Under the pieces are notes generated by a model. It ran no database searches and was not told the DNA's origin. It saw only the letters and a program-made list of their open reading frames with translations. Both the position numbers and the translations under genes were made by a program. Of a DNA stretch of 64,000 bases, positions 41,531 through 52,666 are shown piece after piece (position 1 is the stretch's first letter; each line of letters opens with the position of its first letter). The stretch is from Corynebacterium appendicis CIP 107643 (GTDB lineage Bacteria > Actinomycetota > Actinomycetes > Mycobacteriales > Mycobacteriaceae), in assembly GCF_030408415.1 (NCBI RefSeq), contig NZ_CP046976.1, positions 1,488,001-1,552,000 of the forward strand. The letters are read 5' to 3'.

Positions 41531-42277
41531 TTAGCGGGCGTAGCCGCCTCGTTCGGCACGGTCACCGCGCACCTCGCGCTCGTAGCGGCCGGACGCGCCG
41601 GCCCCCTGGCGCAGGGCCGAACGGTCGGAGGTGACGGTGCGCAGCACGCCGCTCAGCGTCTCCTCGAATTCGGCGAGCTTGCCGTCGACATAGTCGTCGC
41701 ATTCGCCGCGCAGACGGCTGGACTCCGCGTGGGCGGATTCGACGATGCGGTGCGCCTCTTCGTCGGCGCGGCGGGTGACCTCGGCTTCGGAGACAAGACG
41801 TTGCTGCTCTTCCAGACCTTCAGCGACGGAACGGTCGTAGGATTCGTTACCGTCCGCGACAAGACGCTCCGCTTCTCGGCGAGCGCGCTCCACCGTCTGC
41901 TCCGCCTCATCGCGAGCGCGGGTGACGGTGTTGTTGGCGTCTTCCTCAGCGTTGGCGACCATGAGGGTCGAACGCTGCTGAGCATCGCTCAGCATAGCCT
42001 CGGATTCATTGTGCGCGTCGGAGACAAGGCGTTGGGCCTCCCCTTCCGCGTCGCCGATAATCGCGTCCGCGCGGTCCTCGGCACCGCGCAGGATCTCGTC
42101 CTGCTTATCCAGAACATCCTGCGCATCGTCGATCTCGACGGGGAAGGCGTTGCGGATGTCGTCGAGAAGCGCGAGCACTTCGTTGCGGGGAACCATGCAA
42201 TTCGACGTCATCGGAACGCCGTAGGCCTGTTCAACGGTATTGACCAGTTCATCGAGAGCTTCAAATACGCGGTACAT
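41531..42277 (-). CDS. DivIVA-like coiled-coil protein (SepIVA/Rv2927c type)
   Basis: 248 residues from ATG 42277 (MYRVFEALDELVNTVEQAYGVP). Residues 35-225 are an almost uninterrupted charged coiled coil (EDRADAIIGDAEGEAQRLV..., repeated Ala/Glu/Arg heptads). The C-terminus is Gly/Arg-rich. M. tuberculosis Rv2927c (SepIVA), in the same position after the DUF177 gene, is a septum-associated protein that affects cell-envelope synthesis. That role is inferred from synteny and architecture. Confidence 0.85.
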   Translation of the reverse strand: MYRVFEALDELVNTVEQAYGVPMTSNCMVPRNEVLALLDDIRNAFPVEIDDAQDVLDKQDEILRGAEDRADAIIGDAEGEAQRLVSDAHNESEAMLSDAQQRSTLMVANAEEDANNTVTRARDEAEQTVERARREAERLVADGNESYDRSVAEGLEEQQRLVSEAEVTRRADEEAHRIVESAHAESSRLRGECDDYVDGKLAEFEETLSGVLRTVTSDRSALRQGAGASGRYEREVRGDRAERGGYAR

Positions 42278-42306
42278 GGGCCCAAGCGTACTGGCGAAAC
42301 GACGAA

Positions 42307-42326
42307 CGCCCCGGCAAGCCGGGGCG
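42307..42326 (-). terminator. Probable terminator of gdhA
   Basis: GC-rich hairpin CGCCCCGGC-AA-GCCGGGGCG, 46 bases after the gdhA stop. The minus strand follows with TTCGTCGTTTCG, so the T tract is weak. Confidence 0.6.
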
Positions 42327-42372
42327 CGTGTCCTGCAATAGGTCGGCTGAAAGCCTGCCTGGGTGAACCGGC

Positions 42373-43749
<1,377 letters not shown>

Positions 43750-43757
43750 TTAAAAAA

Positions 43758-43763
43758 CTATAG
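43758..43763 (-). promoter_or_regulatory. Possible -10 box of gdhA
   Basis: TATAGT on the minus strand, 35 bases before the gdhA ATG. No clear -35 hexamer is seen. Confidence 0.4.
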
Positions 43764-43887
43764 TCCGGGTCACAGTGATTGATCTTGGCTCTTGGCCGAA
43801 TTGATAACGTCTGGGATGTCGAACGCAATGCACAAACACCTCATGCCCCGCCGCGCCCGGGCTGGAATCTAAAGGAGCACTTTCAAA

Positions 43888-45087
43888 ATGACGAATCCGT
43901 ATCCTCAGCCCGAGAGTTCCTCCGTCGACGACGAGAGGGCGGGCTTACCAGCGAATTTTGTGGCCGACGCAAAAACAGCCCGCGTCGTCGTCGCGCCGGA
44001 CTCGTTCAAAGGATCGGCGAGCGCGCAGGATGCGGCGGCGTGGATCGCGGAGGGCATTCAGTCCGTAATTATCGACTGTGACATTGCACACATCCCCATG
44101 GCAGATGGGGGCGAGGGAACAGCCGAGCTCTTCAGTGGCGAGACCGTCACTCTCCCCACGACCGACGCCGCCGGGCGCCTGACGGAGGCGAGCTACGTCT
44201 ACAACGCGTCCGAAGAAACGGCCTATATAGATGTCGCCGCGGCGGCCGGTCTACCCGCGGTGAAGGACAACCCGGTGCCGCTCACCGGCGACACGTACGG
44301 CACCGGCGTTCTCATCGCCGACGCACAGACCCGGGGCGCCCGCCGCATCGTGCTGTGCCTGGGAGGCTCCGCAACAATCGACGGCGGCACCGGCATACTC
44401 GTCGCGCTCGGCGCTAACCCGCTCAACGCCGACGGCCACCCGCTCCGCCACGGCGGCGGCGCCTTGGGCGAGCTCGACCATTTCGACACCGCGAAGGTGA
44501 ATATCCCGGCCGCGTCGGTGGAGTGGGTCCTACTCGCGGACTCGGAATTCCCCGCCACCGGCCCGCAGGGCGCGGCACATATCTTCGGCCCGCAGAAGGG
44601 AGCGAGCCCCGAGGAGGTCGAGAAGGTCGACGCGGCGCTGGCACACCTGTGCGAGGTCACCGGAGTGGATCCTGACCAGGCGGGCTACGGTGCCGCCGGC
44701 GGCCTGCCCATCGGCATCACGTGGTTGTCCGAACTCATGCACGGCACGACCGAGCACGTTCACGTCGTCTCCGGCGCCCGCACCGTCGCGGCAGCCCAGG
44801 GCCTGAAGGAGAGAATCGCCGAGGCGAATTTCGTCGTCACCGGCGAAGGGAAATACGACGAGCAGTCCGCCGCCGGAAAGGTCGCCTCCGTGGTGACGGA
44901 GCTGGCCCAGGAAAGCGGCGCCACCGTAGCGATCCTCGCCGGGGCATTCGAGGCGGACGTTCCAGAAGGCGCGCTCGCGGTCAATATCGGTGAGCAGGCC
45001 GACCACGACGACGTCCGCGCACAGCTCGTGCGAGCCGGGGCGGAGGCGGCAGTGGCCTACCTCAACACTTCGACGGCCCAGGGATAA
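43888..45087 (+). CDS. glxK: Glycerate kinase (GlxK/GarK type)
   Basis: 399 residues from ATG 43888 after AAAGGAG. Family marks: VVVAPDSFKGSASAQDAA near the start, MADGGEGTAE, CLGGSATIDGGTGILVALGA and VVTGEGKYDEQSAAGKV. It phosphorylates glycerate for glycolysis. An extra 35 residues precede the canonical start. Its 3' end overlaps by 31 bases an opposite-strand hypothetical gene. Neighbours do not suggest a pathway operon. Confidence 0.93.
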   Translation: MTNPYPQPESSSVDDERAGLPANFVADAKTARVVVAPDSFKGSASAQDAAAWIAEGIQSVIIDCDIAHIPMADGGEGTAELFSGETVTLPTTDAAGRLTEASYVYNASEETAYIDVAAAAGLPAVKDNPVPLTGDTYGTGVLIADAQTRGARRIVLCLGGSATIDGGTGILVALGANPLNADGHPLRHGGGALGELDHFDTAKVNIPAASVEWVLLADSEFPATGPQGAAHIFGPQKGASPEEVEKVDAALAHLCEVTGVDPDQAGYGAAGGLPIGITWLSELMHGTTEHVHVVSGARTVAAAQGLKERIAEANFVVTGEGKYDEQSAAGKVASVVTELAQESGATVAILAGAFEADVPEGALAVNIGEQADHDDVRAQLVRAGAEAAVAYLNTSTAQG

Positions 45088-45452
45088 ACGGCTGGCAGCT
45101 CGAAGTCCAGCTGCCGCTCCAGCGCCACCGGGTCCTTCGGCAGGTCCGCTTTCGGGGTGAGCACGCGCGAAAGCCCCATCGCGAGCTGGTTCACCGAGCT
45201 CGCCCCCTCCGCAGTGATGAGGTAGCGCTGGACGGCAGCGTCGCCCGGTTCTTCGCCGCGTTCTTCCTCGTAGGCGCGGCGCAGCTGCGCCAGCAAGTCC
45301 TCGTGCACATCCGGCTCCGTCTCGCGCGTGACGGAACCGGATGTGAGGCGATCGTGGCGCACAAGGATCTCCACGGCGCTCGCGAACGCGTCTTCCACCT
45401 GCTTTCCTGCTGCCTCGTCGGGAACAAGCACGTCAAACTGAATCGTCGGCAT
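45057..45452 (-). CDS. Hypothetical protein overlapping the glycerate kinase gene end
   Basis: 131 residues on the minus strand, starting MPTIQFDVLVPDEAAGKQVEDAF. It is acidic with no membrane segments. The N-terminal part suggests a ferredoxin-like alpha/beta pattern; the C-terminus is helical with Leu/Pro. I do not recognise the family. It overlaps the 3' end of the glycerate kinase gene by 31 bases tail to tail, and its start lies 31 bases from that of the divergent GalT-like gene. Confidence 0.6.
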   Translation of the reverse strand: MPTIQFDVLVPDEAAGKQVEDAFASAVEILVRHDRLTSGSVTRETEPDVHEDLLAQLRRAYEEERGEEPGDAAVQRYLITAEGASSVNQLAMGLSRVLTPKADLPKDPVALERQLDFELPAVYPWAVEVLR

Positions 45453-45483
45453 GCAGACAGACTAGCGAATAGCCTTGAAAGGC

Positions 45484-46851
45484 ATGACGCACCCGACATT
45501 TCCCATGTCATCCCCTGCATCGGCTCCCCTCGCGGCGGCACGCCAGCCACTGAGCACGATGGCGGACGGCACCATCAAGCAGCTCAACCCGTTCTCCGGC
45601 ACGCAGGTGTGGACAGTTCCGGGGCGCGGAAACAGGCCGTTGCAAATACCGAAGAAAGAGGCACACGCACTCGCAGAGCACGAGTTCACGGACAGCTGCA
45701 ATTTCTGCGTCGACAAGCAATTGCACACCCCGCCCGAGAAATCGCGGATGGTCTCCCGCGACGGCGGGTGGGTAATCCACCGCGACCTGCTCCCCGGCGA
45801 GCTGAGCGGCACTCAGCCCGAGTTCCGGCGCGTACCCAACCTTTTTGAAATCGTCTCCTACGATTATTGGGCGCAGAATTACGGCTTCAGCATGGATGAA
45901 TCGCGCCACAACCACATGGAGCGTTACCTCTCCGACGACGAAGGGCGCCGGCACGTTCTCGACATCGTGCGCACGCGCCTCAAAGCGTCCGGGCACGACG
46001 GCAATGTCAGTGAAGACGAGCTGCTCGCGCACGTGCCCGCGTATCTCGGCGGCGGCCACGACGTGATCATCGCGCGCCGCCACTACGTCGACGGCGCGGC
46101 GGACTCCACGCAGCTCGCGTCCTCCGGCACCTTGACGCTCGACGAGCACTACGGCTTCATCGCGTTCACCATCGATTCTTTGCACGACCTGTACGTGCGC
46201 AACCGCTACGCGCCGTACGTCTCCGTGTTCCAGAACTGGCTGGCGCCCGCGGGCGCGTCGTTCGAGCACCTGCACAAACAGCTCGTTGCTATCGACGAAC
46301 GCGGTGTGCAGGCCGACCTCGAGATCGCCAAGCTCCGGCAAAACCCGAACATGTACAACGAGTGGGGCGTCAATTACGCCAGCTACCACAACCTCATCAT
46401 CGCGGAGAACGAGCACGCGATCATGTGCGCCGGCATCGGCCACCGCTACCCCACCATCAGCGTGTACTCGAAGTCCCCGACGCCCGAGCCGTGGCGGCAG
46501 ACGGAAGAAGAGATCCGCGGGATGTCGGACCTGCTCCACGCCGCGCACGCGGGCACCGGCCCCGAGGTGCCGTGCAACGAAGAATGGCACCACAAGCCCA
46601 TCGACCTGGACGTTCCTATGCCGTGGCACATCAACATCAAATGGCGCGTGTCCACGTTGGCCGGGTTCGAGGGCGGCACGAAGGTCTACGTCAACACTGT
46701 TTCGCCCTATGGTATCCGCGACCGCATGGTCTCCAGCCTGTACAAGCTGCGCGACGCGGGGAAGATCGCCGGCGACATCCGCATCGCCGCCGAATGCGCC
46801 CCGGCGCGCAACACCCTGCTCTACAACCCCGCACTGCACCAGCAGCGATAA
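45484..46851 (+). CDS. GalT-like HIT-superfamily protein (DUF4921)
   Basis: 455 residues from ATG 45484 (AAAGG just upstream; start uncertain). The zinc pair CNFC is near residue 75. The nucleotide-binding HxH motif is in SFEHLHKQLVA, resembling the HPHxQ of galactose-1-phosphate uridylyltransferase, and conserved Trp/Asn-rich segments (FQNWLAPAGAS, PWHINIKWRV) surround it. The reaction is probably nucleotidyl or phosphate transfer to a sugar phosphate, but the substrate is unknown. Confidence 0.8.
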   Translation: MTHPTFPMSSPASAPLAAARQPLSTMADGTIKQLNPFSGTQVWTVPGRGNRPLQIPKKEAHALAEHEFTDSCNFCVDKQLHTPPEKSRMVSRDGGWVIHRDLLPGELSGTQPEFRRVPNLFEIVSYDYWAQNYGFSMDESRHNHMERYLSDDEGRRHVLDIVRTRLKASGHDGNVSEDELLAHVPAYLGGGHDVIIARRHYVDGAADSTQLASSGTLTLDEHYGFIAFTIDSLHDLYVRNRYAPYVSVFQNWLAPAGASFEHLHKQLVAIDERGVQADLEIAKLRQNPNMYNEWGVNYASYHNLIIAENEHAIMCAGIGHRYPTISVYSKSPTPEPWRQTEEEIRGMSDLLHAAHAGTGPEVPCNEEWHHKPIDLDVPMPWHINIKWRVSTLAGFEGGTKVYVNTVSPYGIRDRMVSSLYKLRDAGKIAGDIRIAAECAPARNTLLYNPALHQQR

Positions 46852-46962
46852 ACGAGCCGGTGAGCGACGAAAAACAGTCCGGCCTACACTAGACATTTGC
46901 ACGGCCAAACAGACTGGCCGCGAACAACGCCGAACAAACTGAACAAGGAGGCCCCGAGCTAC

Positions 46963-48270
46963 ATGCCCGCCCATGCCGATCCGGCCACGATCAAAGAGAT
47001 TCTGCAGAACTACACCGTGGATCCCGCATGGCAGCGCACGCTGTACCAGTACCTGCACGCGCACCCCGAGTTGTCCATGCAGGAGAAGAACACGCACGCA
47101 CGCATCCTCAAAGAGCTCGAGCGTTTCGACTGCCAGGTCATCGCGCCGATCGGCGGTTACGGCATCGTCGCGGTCTTCCACAACGGGGAGGCGACGCACG
47201 GTTCGGCGGGTCCGACCGTGCTCTTCCGCGCGGACTTCGACGGCCTCCCGGTCACGGAGACCACCGGCGCGCCGTACGCGTCGACGGACACAGCAACCCG
47301 TGACGACGGCACCATGACCGGCCTCATGCACGCCTGCGGCCACGACATGCACGTGACTGCCCTGCTCGGTTTGTGCGACATCATGGACAACAACAGGGAG
47401 CACTGGGCGGGCACCTTCGTTGCCCTGTTCCAGCCCGGCGAGGAGATCGGCCGCGGCGCGACCGCGATGATCACTGACCGGCTCACCGACCGCATTCCCC
47501 GGCCGGATATCTGCTTGGGCCAGCACGTCATGCCGGGCCGCGCGGGCCAGGTGCAGACGAAGCCGGGCCCACAATTCGCCGCCTGCGATTCGATCCGCAT
47601 CCGCATCCCGGGCCGCGGCGCCCACGGCTCGATGCCGCACGCCGCGGTCGACCCGACCTACACCGCGGCTCACATCATCCTGCGCCTGCAGGGCATCGTC
47701 GGCCGCGAGGTCGCGCCGAAGGATTTCGCGGTGGTCTCCGTCGGCCAGGTCAACGCCGGCACGACGAACAACATCATCCCGGACCACGCTGAGCTGGTGG
47801 TCAACTGCCGCTTCTACGACGACGCGGTGAAGCACAAGGTATACGAGGCGATCCAGCGCGTGGTCATCGCCGAGTGCGAAGCCTCCGGAATCAAGGAAGA
47901 ACCCTACTTCGAGTATTTCGCCCACGGCGAGCTGTTAGACAACGACCGCGGCGCATTCATGACGGTCCGCTCCACCTTCGACGAAGTCTTCGGCCCCGAC
48001 TCGGTGGATTCGGAGCCGTCGACTGTTTCGGAGGACTTCCCCAATATTCCGCTCACGTTCGGTGTGCCATATATTTTCTGGCTCATCGGCTCCACCCCGC
48101 GCACCGTGTGGGACAAGGCCGTGGCGGAAAACCGCGTGATCACCGACGTCCCGGTAAACCACATGCCGACTTTCCTGCCCGAGTACGAGCCCACGGTATA
48201 CGCAGCCACCAACGCCGCCGCGGCGGCTGTGCTGACGTACCTCGCGCACCCGCTCGAGCGCCAGCCCTGA
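46963..48270 (+). CDS. M20-family amidohydrolase
   Basis: 435 residues from ATG 46963 with AAGGAGG twelve bases upstream. The metal ligands of the M20D subfamily are visible: HACGHDMHV, the QPGEEIGRGA Glu pair and GQHVMPG. The dimerisation domain has GRGAHGSMPHAAVDP and GTTNNIIPDHAELVVNCRFYD. Members hydrolyse N-acyl or N-benzoyl amino acids, or auxin conjugates in plants; in Corynebacterium such enzymes release odorants from acyl-glutamine, but this substrate is not shown here. Confidence 0.9.
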   Translation: MPAHADPATIKEILQNYTVDPAWQRTLYQYLHAHPELSMQEKNTHARILKELERFDCQVIAPIGGYGIVAVFHNGEATHGSAGPTVLFRADFDGLPVTETTGAPYASTDTATRDDGTMTGLMHACGHDMHVTALLGLCDIMDNNREHWAGTFVALFQPGEEIGRGATAMITDRLTDRIPRPDICLGQHVMPGRAGQVQTKPGPQFAACDSIRIRIPGRGAHGSMPHAAVDPTYTAAHIILRLQGIVGREVAPKDFAVVSVGQVNAGTTNNIIPDHAELVVNCRFYDDAVKHKVYEAIQRVVIAECEASGIKEEPYFEYFAHGELLDNDRGAFMTVRSTFDEVFGPDSVDSEPSTVSEDFPNIPLTFGVPYIFWLIGSTPRTVWDKAVAENRVITDVPVNHMPTFLPEYEPTVYAATNAAAAAVLTYLAHPLERQP

Positions 48271-48403
48271 CCCGCGGAATCCCGGCACACGCACCGCGTG
48301 CGCTCGCCGTCCAGTCCTCCCCCGGTACAGTGGCGGTCGTTAGCGATCCGCTGCACGACACTGCACGGATCTGAATGATCTGACGACCTGAGGTATTCAA
48401 CGA

Positions 48404-50818
48404 ATGAATTTGCCAGCTCATCCTCCTGCATTCATCGACACAGTCGGCGGCCACGTCCGGTCGGTCTCCGGCACCACTCCCGGCGCCTCGACCCGCAAGA
48501 AGTTCTGGACCGGCCTGTCCCTGGCCACAATGGAGCAGCTCGCCGACAACTGGGACGCCACCCTCAAGGCGTACAAGGCGACCCGCCAGCAGGCGTATTT
48601 CTCCGCCGAGTTTCTCATGGGCCGCGCGTTGCTGAATAACCTGACCAACCTGGGTCTTGTCGACGACGCAGTTAAAGCAGCCGAAGAAAACGGCCACGAT
48701 CTACTCGATGCGCTCGAGGCCGAGCACGACGCTGCCCTCGGCAACGGCGGCCTCGGCCGCCTGGCAGCGTGCTTCCTCGATTCAGCTGTCACGCAGGATT
48801 ACCCGGTGACGGGCTACGGCATCCTCTACCGCTACGGCCTGTTCCGCCAGGAAATCGCTGACGGGTTCCAGAAGGAGCACCCGGATGCGTGGAAGGAGAG
48901 CTTCTACCCGTTCATCGTCCGCCGCGGCACGCAGCAGCGCATCGTGAAATTCGACGACATGAACGTCCGGGCGATCCCCTACGACATGCCGATCACGGGC
49001 TACGGGACCGACAACGTGGGTACGCTGCGCCTGTGGAATGCGTCCCCGATGCAGGAATTCGACTACGACGCGTTCAATTCCCAGCGTTTCTCCGACGCGA
49101 TCCTGGAGCGCGAGGCCGTCCACGACCTCACGCGCGTGCTGTACCCGAACGACACCACCTACGAGGGCAAAGTGCTGCGTGTCCGCCAGCAGTACTTCTT
49201 CGTGTCGGCGTCGCTGCAGGAGATGGTGGACAACTACATCGCGCACCACGGCGAAGACCTGCGCGGCTTCGCCGAGTACAACTCGGTTCAGCTCAACGAC
49301 ACCCACCCGGTGCTGGGCATTCCGGAGCTCATGCGCCTGCTTCTCGACGATCACGGAATGACCTGGGAAGATGCCTGGGACGTCACCACAACGACCTTCG
49401 CCTACACCAATCACACGGTGCTGGAAGAAGCACTGGAGACCTGGGACGTGTCCATCTTCCAGAAACTCTTCGGCCGCATCTGGGAGATCGTCGTGGAGAT
49501 CGACCGCCGCTACCGCGAAGACATGGCGTCCCGCGGCATCGGGCCGGAGGACGCGCACCACTACTCGCCGGTGCACGACGGCAAGGTCCACATGGCGTGG
49601 ATCGCCTGCTACGCCTCGTACTCGATCAACGGTGTCGCCGCGATCCACACCGACATCCTCAAGCGCGACACGCTGAACTACTGGCACGAGCTGTACCCGG
49701 AGCGCTTCAACAACAAGACCAATGGTGTCACCCCGCGCCGCTGGCTGCGCATGTGCAATCCGCGCCTGTCCGAGCTGCTCGACCGACTCGTCGGCTCCGA
49801 TGAGTGGGTCACCGACATGGACAAGCTCAAGGAGCTGCGCCGCTACGCCGAGGACGACTCGGTGATGAAGGAGCTCCGCGAGATCAAGGTGGCGAATAAG
49901 AAGGACTTCGCCGACTGGGTACGTGTCCATGAGGGTGTCGAACTCGATCCGGAGTCGGTCTACGACACGCAGATCAAACGCCTCCACGAGTACAAGCGTC
50001 AGCTGCTCAACGCGCTCTACATTCTCGACCTTTACTTCCGGATCAAGGACGGCGAGCAGGACATCCCGAAGCGCACGTTCATCTTCGGCGCGAAGGCGGC
50101 TCCGGGCTACGACCGCGCCAAGGCGATCATCAAACTGATCAACGCCATCGGCGACCTGGTCAACAACGACCCCGAGACATCCAAGCTCCTGCGCGTAGTG
50201 TTCATCGAGAACTACAACGTCTCGCCCGCCGAGCAAATCATTCCCGCGACGGACATCTCCGAGCAGATCTCCATGGCGGGCAAGGAAGCCTCGGGCACGT
50301 CGAATATGAAGTTCATGATGAACGGCGCGCTCACCCTGGGCACGATGGACGGCGCCAACGTGGAGATCGTCGATTCCGTCGGCGAAGAGAACGCGTACAT
50401 CTTCGGCGCACGGGAGGAAGAGCTTCCGGAGCTGAAGAAGAGCTACGACCCGAACGAGGTCTACGAGAATAGCCCGGCGATCAAGCGGGTGCTCGACGCG
50501 CTTATCGACGGCACGCTCGACGACAACCACACCGGCATCTTCTCCGACCTGCGCGATTCCCTGCTTATCGACGGCGGCTGGAATACCCCGGACCCCTACT
50601 ACGTCTTGGGCGATTTCGACTCCTACAAGGAGGCCCGCGACCGCATGGCGGCCGAGTACTTTGCTGATCCGCTGCACTGGGCGCGAATGTGCTGGATCAA
50701 TATCTGCGAGTCCGGGCGTTTCTCCTCCGACCGCACGATCCGCGACTACGCGAACGAGGTCTGGAAGATCGAGCCGACGCCGATTCACCCTGAGCGCTCC
50801 AACACCGAGGTGAACTAG
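48404..50818 (+). CDS. glgP: Glycogen/maltodextrin phosphorylase
   Basis: 804 residues, a typical family length. The pyridoxal-phosphate Lys is in EASGTSNMKFMMNGALTLGT. Other conserved parts are GNGGLGRLAACFLDS, NDTHPVLGIPELMR, GVTPRRWLR and KRLHEYKRQLLN. It releases glucose-1-phosphate from alpha-1,4-glucans. GAGG precedes the ATG by ten bases. Two copies of the 11-base repeat, 63 bases apart, both encode Leu-Ile-Asp (50500 and 50563). A deaminase gene follows after 3 bases. Confidence 0.96.
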   Translation: MNLPAHPPAFIDTVGGHVRSVSGTTPGASTRKKFWTGLSLATMEQLADNWDATLKAYKATRQQAYFSAEFLMGRALLNNLTNLGLVDDAVKAAEENGHDLLDALEAEHDAALGNGGLGRLAACFLDSAVTQDYPVTGYGILYRYGLFRQEIADGFQKEHPDAWKESFYPFIVRRGTQQRIVKFDDMNVRAIPYDMPITGYGTDNVGTLRLWNASPMQEFDYDAFNSQRFSDAILEREAVHDLTRVLYPNDTTYEGKVLRVRQQYFFVSASLQEMVDNYIAHHGEDLRGFAEYNSVQLNDTHPVLGIPELMRLLLDDHGMTWEDAWDVTTTTFAYTNHTVLEEALETWDVSIFQKLFGRIWEIVVEIDRRYREDMASRGIGPEDAHHYSPVHDGKVHMAWIACYASYSINGVAAIHTDILKRDTLNYWHELYPERFNNKTNGVTPRRWLRMCNPRLSELLDRLVGSDEWVTDMDKLKELRRYAEDDSVMKELREIKVANKKDFADWVRVHEGVELDPESVYDTQIKRLHEYKRQLLNALYILDLYFRIKDGEQDIPKRTFIFGAKAAPGYDRAKAIIKLINAIGDLVNNDPETSKLLRVVFIENYNVSPAEQIIPATDISEQISMAGKEASGTSNMKFMMNGALTLGTMDGANVEIVDSVGEENAYIFGAREEELPELKKSYDPNEVYENSPAIKRVLDALIDGTLDDNHTGIFSDLRDSLLIDGGWNTPDPYYVLGDFDSYKEARDRMAAEYFADPLHWARMCWINICESGRFSSDRTIRDYANEVWKIEPTPIHPERSNTEVN
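50500..50510 (-). repeat. 11-base repeat copy 17
   Basis: Exact copy inside glgP, read as Leu-Ile-Asp. Confidence 0.8.
50563..50573 (-). repeat. 11-base repeat copy 18
   Basis: Exact copy inside glgP, 63 bases after copy 17 and in the same frame. Confidence 0.8.
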
Positions 50819-50821
50819 CCA

Positions 50822-51292
50822 ATGCACTCGTCGCCCGACCAGCACCTTGAGCGGGCCATCGAGCTGGCCACAGAGTCGGCCTCGACCGACGGCGGCCCGT
50901 TTGGGGCGGTCGTGGTGACGGAGAACGGCACCGTGTACGAGGGGCACAACACGGTGGTGGCCTCGCATGATCCGAGCGCGCACGCGGAGGTCAACGCGAT
51001 CCGCGCAGCGTGCGCAGGTGAAGCAACGCATGATCTCGCCGGCGCGGTGCTCTACGCGTCCACCCAGCCGTGTCCGATGTGCGCTGCCGCGATCTATTGG
51101 GCGGGCATCGCGCGCGTGGAATACGCCGCCACTGCGCAGCAGGCCGCCGCGGCCGGGTTCTCTGATGTGGATATCGCCGAGTATTTGAAGGGCACGCTCG
51201 ACAGTCCTGTACCCTTCACGCACCAGGGGCATTCGCTAAGCGACACGCCGTTTACCGCATTTGAGAACAACCCCAACGCCGTTGAGTATTAA
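50822..51292 (+). CDS. Cytidine/guanine deaminase-family protein
   Basis: 156 residues. Zinc-deaminase signature: HAEVNAIR and TQPCPMCAAAIYWAG. The C-terminal FTAFENNP resembles guanine deaminase-like members of the CDA family rather than TadA. It starts three bases after glgP and may be translated with it, though no functional link is obvious. Its stop overlaps by eleven bases the start of the pabA-type remnant. Confidence 0.85.
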   Translation: MHSSPDQHLERAIELATESASTDGGPFGAVVVTENGTVYEGHNTVVASHDPSAHAEVNAIRAACAGEATHDLAGAVLYASTQPCPMCAAAIYWAGIARVEYAATAQQAAAAGFSDVDIAEYLKGTLDSPVPFTHQGHSLSDTPFTAFENNPNAVEY

Positions 51293-51704
51293 CCGCCCCA
51301 AGATCCTCCTCGTTGACAACAACGATTCCTACACGTTCAACCTCGCCCACCTGATTGCGAAGGTATCGGGCACGGAGCCGCTTGTTATTCCCGCGAGCGA
51401 GGTTGAATCGTGCAACCTCCCGGCGCGCGCATTTACTCCGGTGAGTTCACCCACGTCGTGATCTCCCCCGGCTCGGGCACCCCGGAGAACGATTCCGATT
51501 TCGCCGGTTCCCGCCGCGTCGTCGAAGCCGCCACCAACATCCCTCTGCTCGGCGTGTGCCTGGGGCACCAAGGCCTCGCCGCGCTCGCTGGCAGCCGCGT
51601 CACCCGCGCGCCCGAGCCGCGCCACGGCTTTGTCAGCCAAATCACGCGCTCTGGCGAAGGTATCTTCACGGGCCTGCCCCAAGGTTTCAACGCGGTACTG
51701 TGTT
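51282..51704 (+). pseudogene. Truncated, frameshifted pabA/trpG-type glutamine amidotransferase
   Basis: The first frame reads INRPKILLVDNNDSYTFNL, the amidotransferase N-terminus. Around 51421-51430 a GC-dinucleotide run is two bases too long, shifting to a second frame that continues YSGEFTHVVISPGSGTPEND and the active-site LLGVCLGHQG up to GFNAV. There the homology stops abruptly; the expected continuation (RYHSL type) and any chorismate-binding domain are missing. It is a remnant of an aminodeoxychorismate synthase gene, cut at about 51704 by the trmL-folD segment. Confidence 0.85.
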
Positions 51705-51779
51705 CGCCGCAAGCCAGATGGCGTTGCCGGTGTTGCCGGGAATGATCGGGTTATCAAAGATGATGTGAAGAGGGCGCAC
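51705..51779 (-). pseudogene. 25-codon 5' fragment of a TrmL-type tRNA methyltransferase gene
   Basis: Reading leftward from GTG 51779 the sequence gives [20 protein letters not shown], the N-terminus of TrmL (SPOUT tRNA 2'-O-methyltransferase), then stops matching at the junction with the pabA remnant. It is placed divergently to folD, as expected if a trmL-folD segment was moved here and broken inside trmL. Confidence 0.8.
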
Positions 51780-51804
51780 AAGGCCTAAGTCTAGTGTTGG
51801 GTGC

Positions 51805-52666
51805 GTGACTGCAATCAAACTGGACGGCAAGCGCTACCGCGAGGAGATTTTCGCAGACCTCAAAGCCCGGGTGAAAGCCTTGGGTGAAAACTACGGTGTC
51901 ACACCTGGGTTAGCAACGGTCCTGGTGGGCGATGACCCGGCTAGCCAGAACTACGTGCGCATGAAGCACAAAGACTGCGAAGAGCTTGGGGTGGCATCAA
52001 TCCAAAAACAGCTGTCGGCTGATGCGTCACAAGATGAGCTGGAGTCACTAATCGAAGAGCTCAACGCCGACCCGGCTGTGACCGGCTACATTGTCCAACT
52101 TCCGCTGCCGAAGCACTTAAACGAAAACCGCGTGCTGGAGTTAGTCAACCCGGGAAAGACGCCGATGGGTTACACGCCGTCAACCTGGGAAAACTAGTGC
52201 TGGGTGCGCCCGCGCCGCTGCCGTGCACCCCCAACGGCACGATCCACTTACTTGAGCGCTTCGGCGTCGATCTGGACGGTGCGATCGTGTGCGTCGTGGG
52301 CCGTGGGGTCACCGTAGGTCGACCGATTTCACTCATGTTGACCTCACGTGATGTCAATGCGGCAACGGTGCTGTGCCCCACCGGCACCCGCGATCTGGCC
52401 GCGGAGACCTGCCGGGCAGACGTCGTCATCGCAGTTGCTGGCAAACCCCGCATGATCACCGCCGACACGATCAAAGAAGGCGCGGCACTCGTTGACGTCG
52501 GAGTCTCGCGCGTTGCCGGAAAACGGTCGGTGACCTGCATCCCGACGTGTGGGACAAAGCAGGCTGGGTTTCTCCCAACCCGGGCGGAGTGGGGCCGATG
52601 ACGCGAACGTTTTTAATCCGCAACATTGTGGAAACAGCTGAGCGCGGGGCCGGCAAGATTGACTAA
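51805..52666 (+). pseudogene. folD: folD with two frameshifts
   Basis: A full-length FolD (methylenetetrahydrofolate dehydrogenase/cyclohydrolase) is recognisable from GTG 51805 ([25 protein letters not shown]) but the frame breaks twice. Near 52155 one base is missing before [12 protein letters not shown], giving a stop at 52195-52197. Near 52520 another base is missing before [20 protein letters not shown]. The last codon is at 52664-52666. Base use is less GC-rich than the neighbours. It is probably a dead second copy; an intact folD elsewhere would be required for viability. Confidence 0.88.

Noticed and set aside
45508..47925. An 805-codon open frame on the minus strand opposite the GalT-like and M20 genes
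   Set aside because: Its translation is Arg/Val/Asp/His-rich without family motifs, as expected for the antisense of high-GC coding DNA; the plus-strand genes carry clear active sites.
48782..51232. An 816-codon open frame on the minus strand opposite glgP and the deaminase gene
   Set aside because: Antisense shadow of strong genes with normal motifs and ribosome sites.
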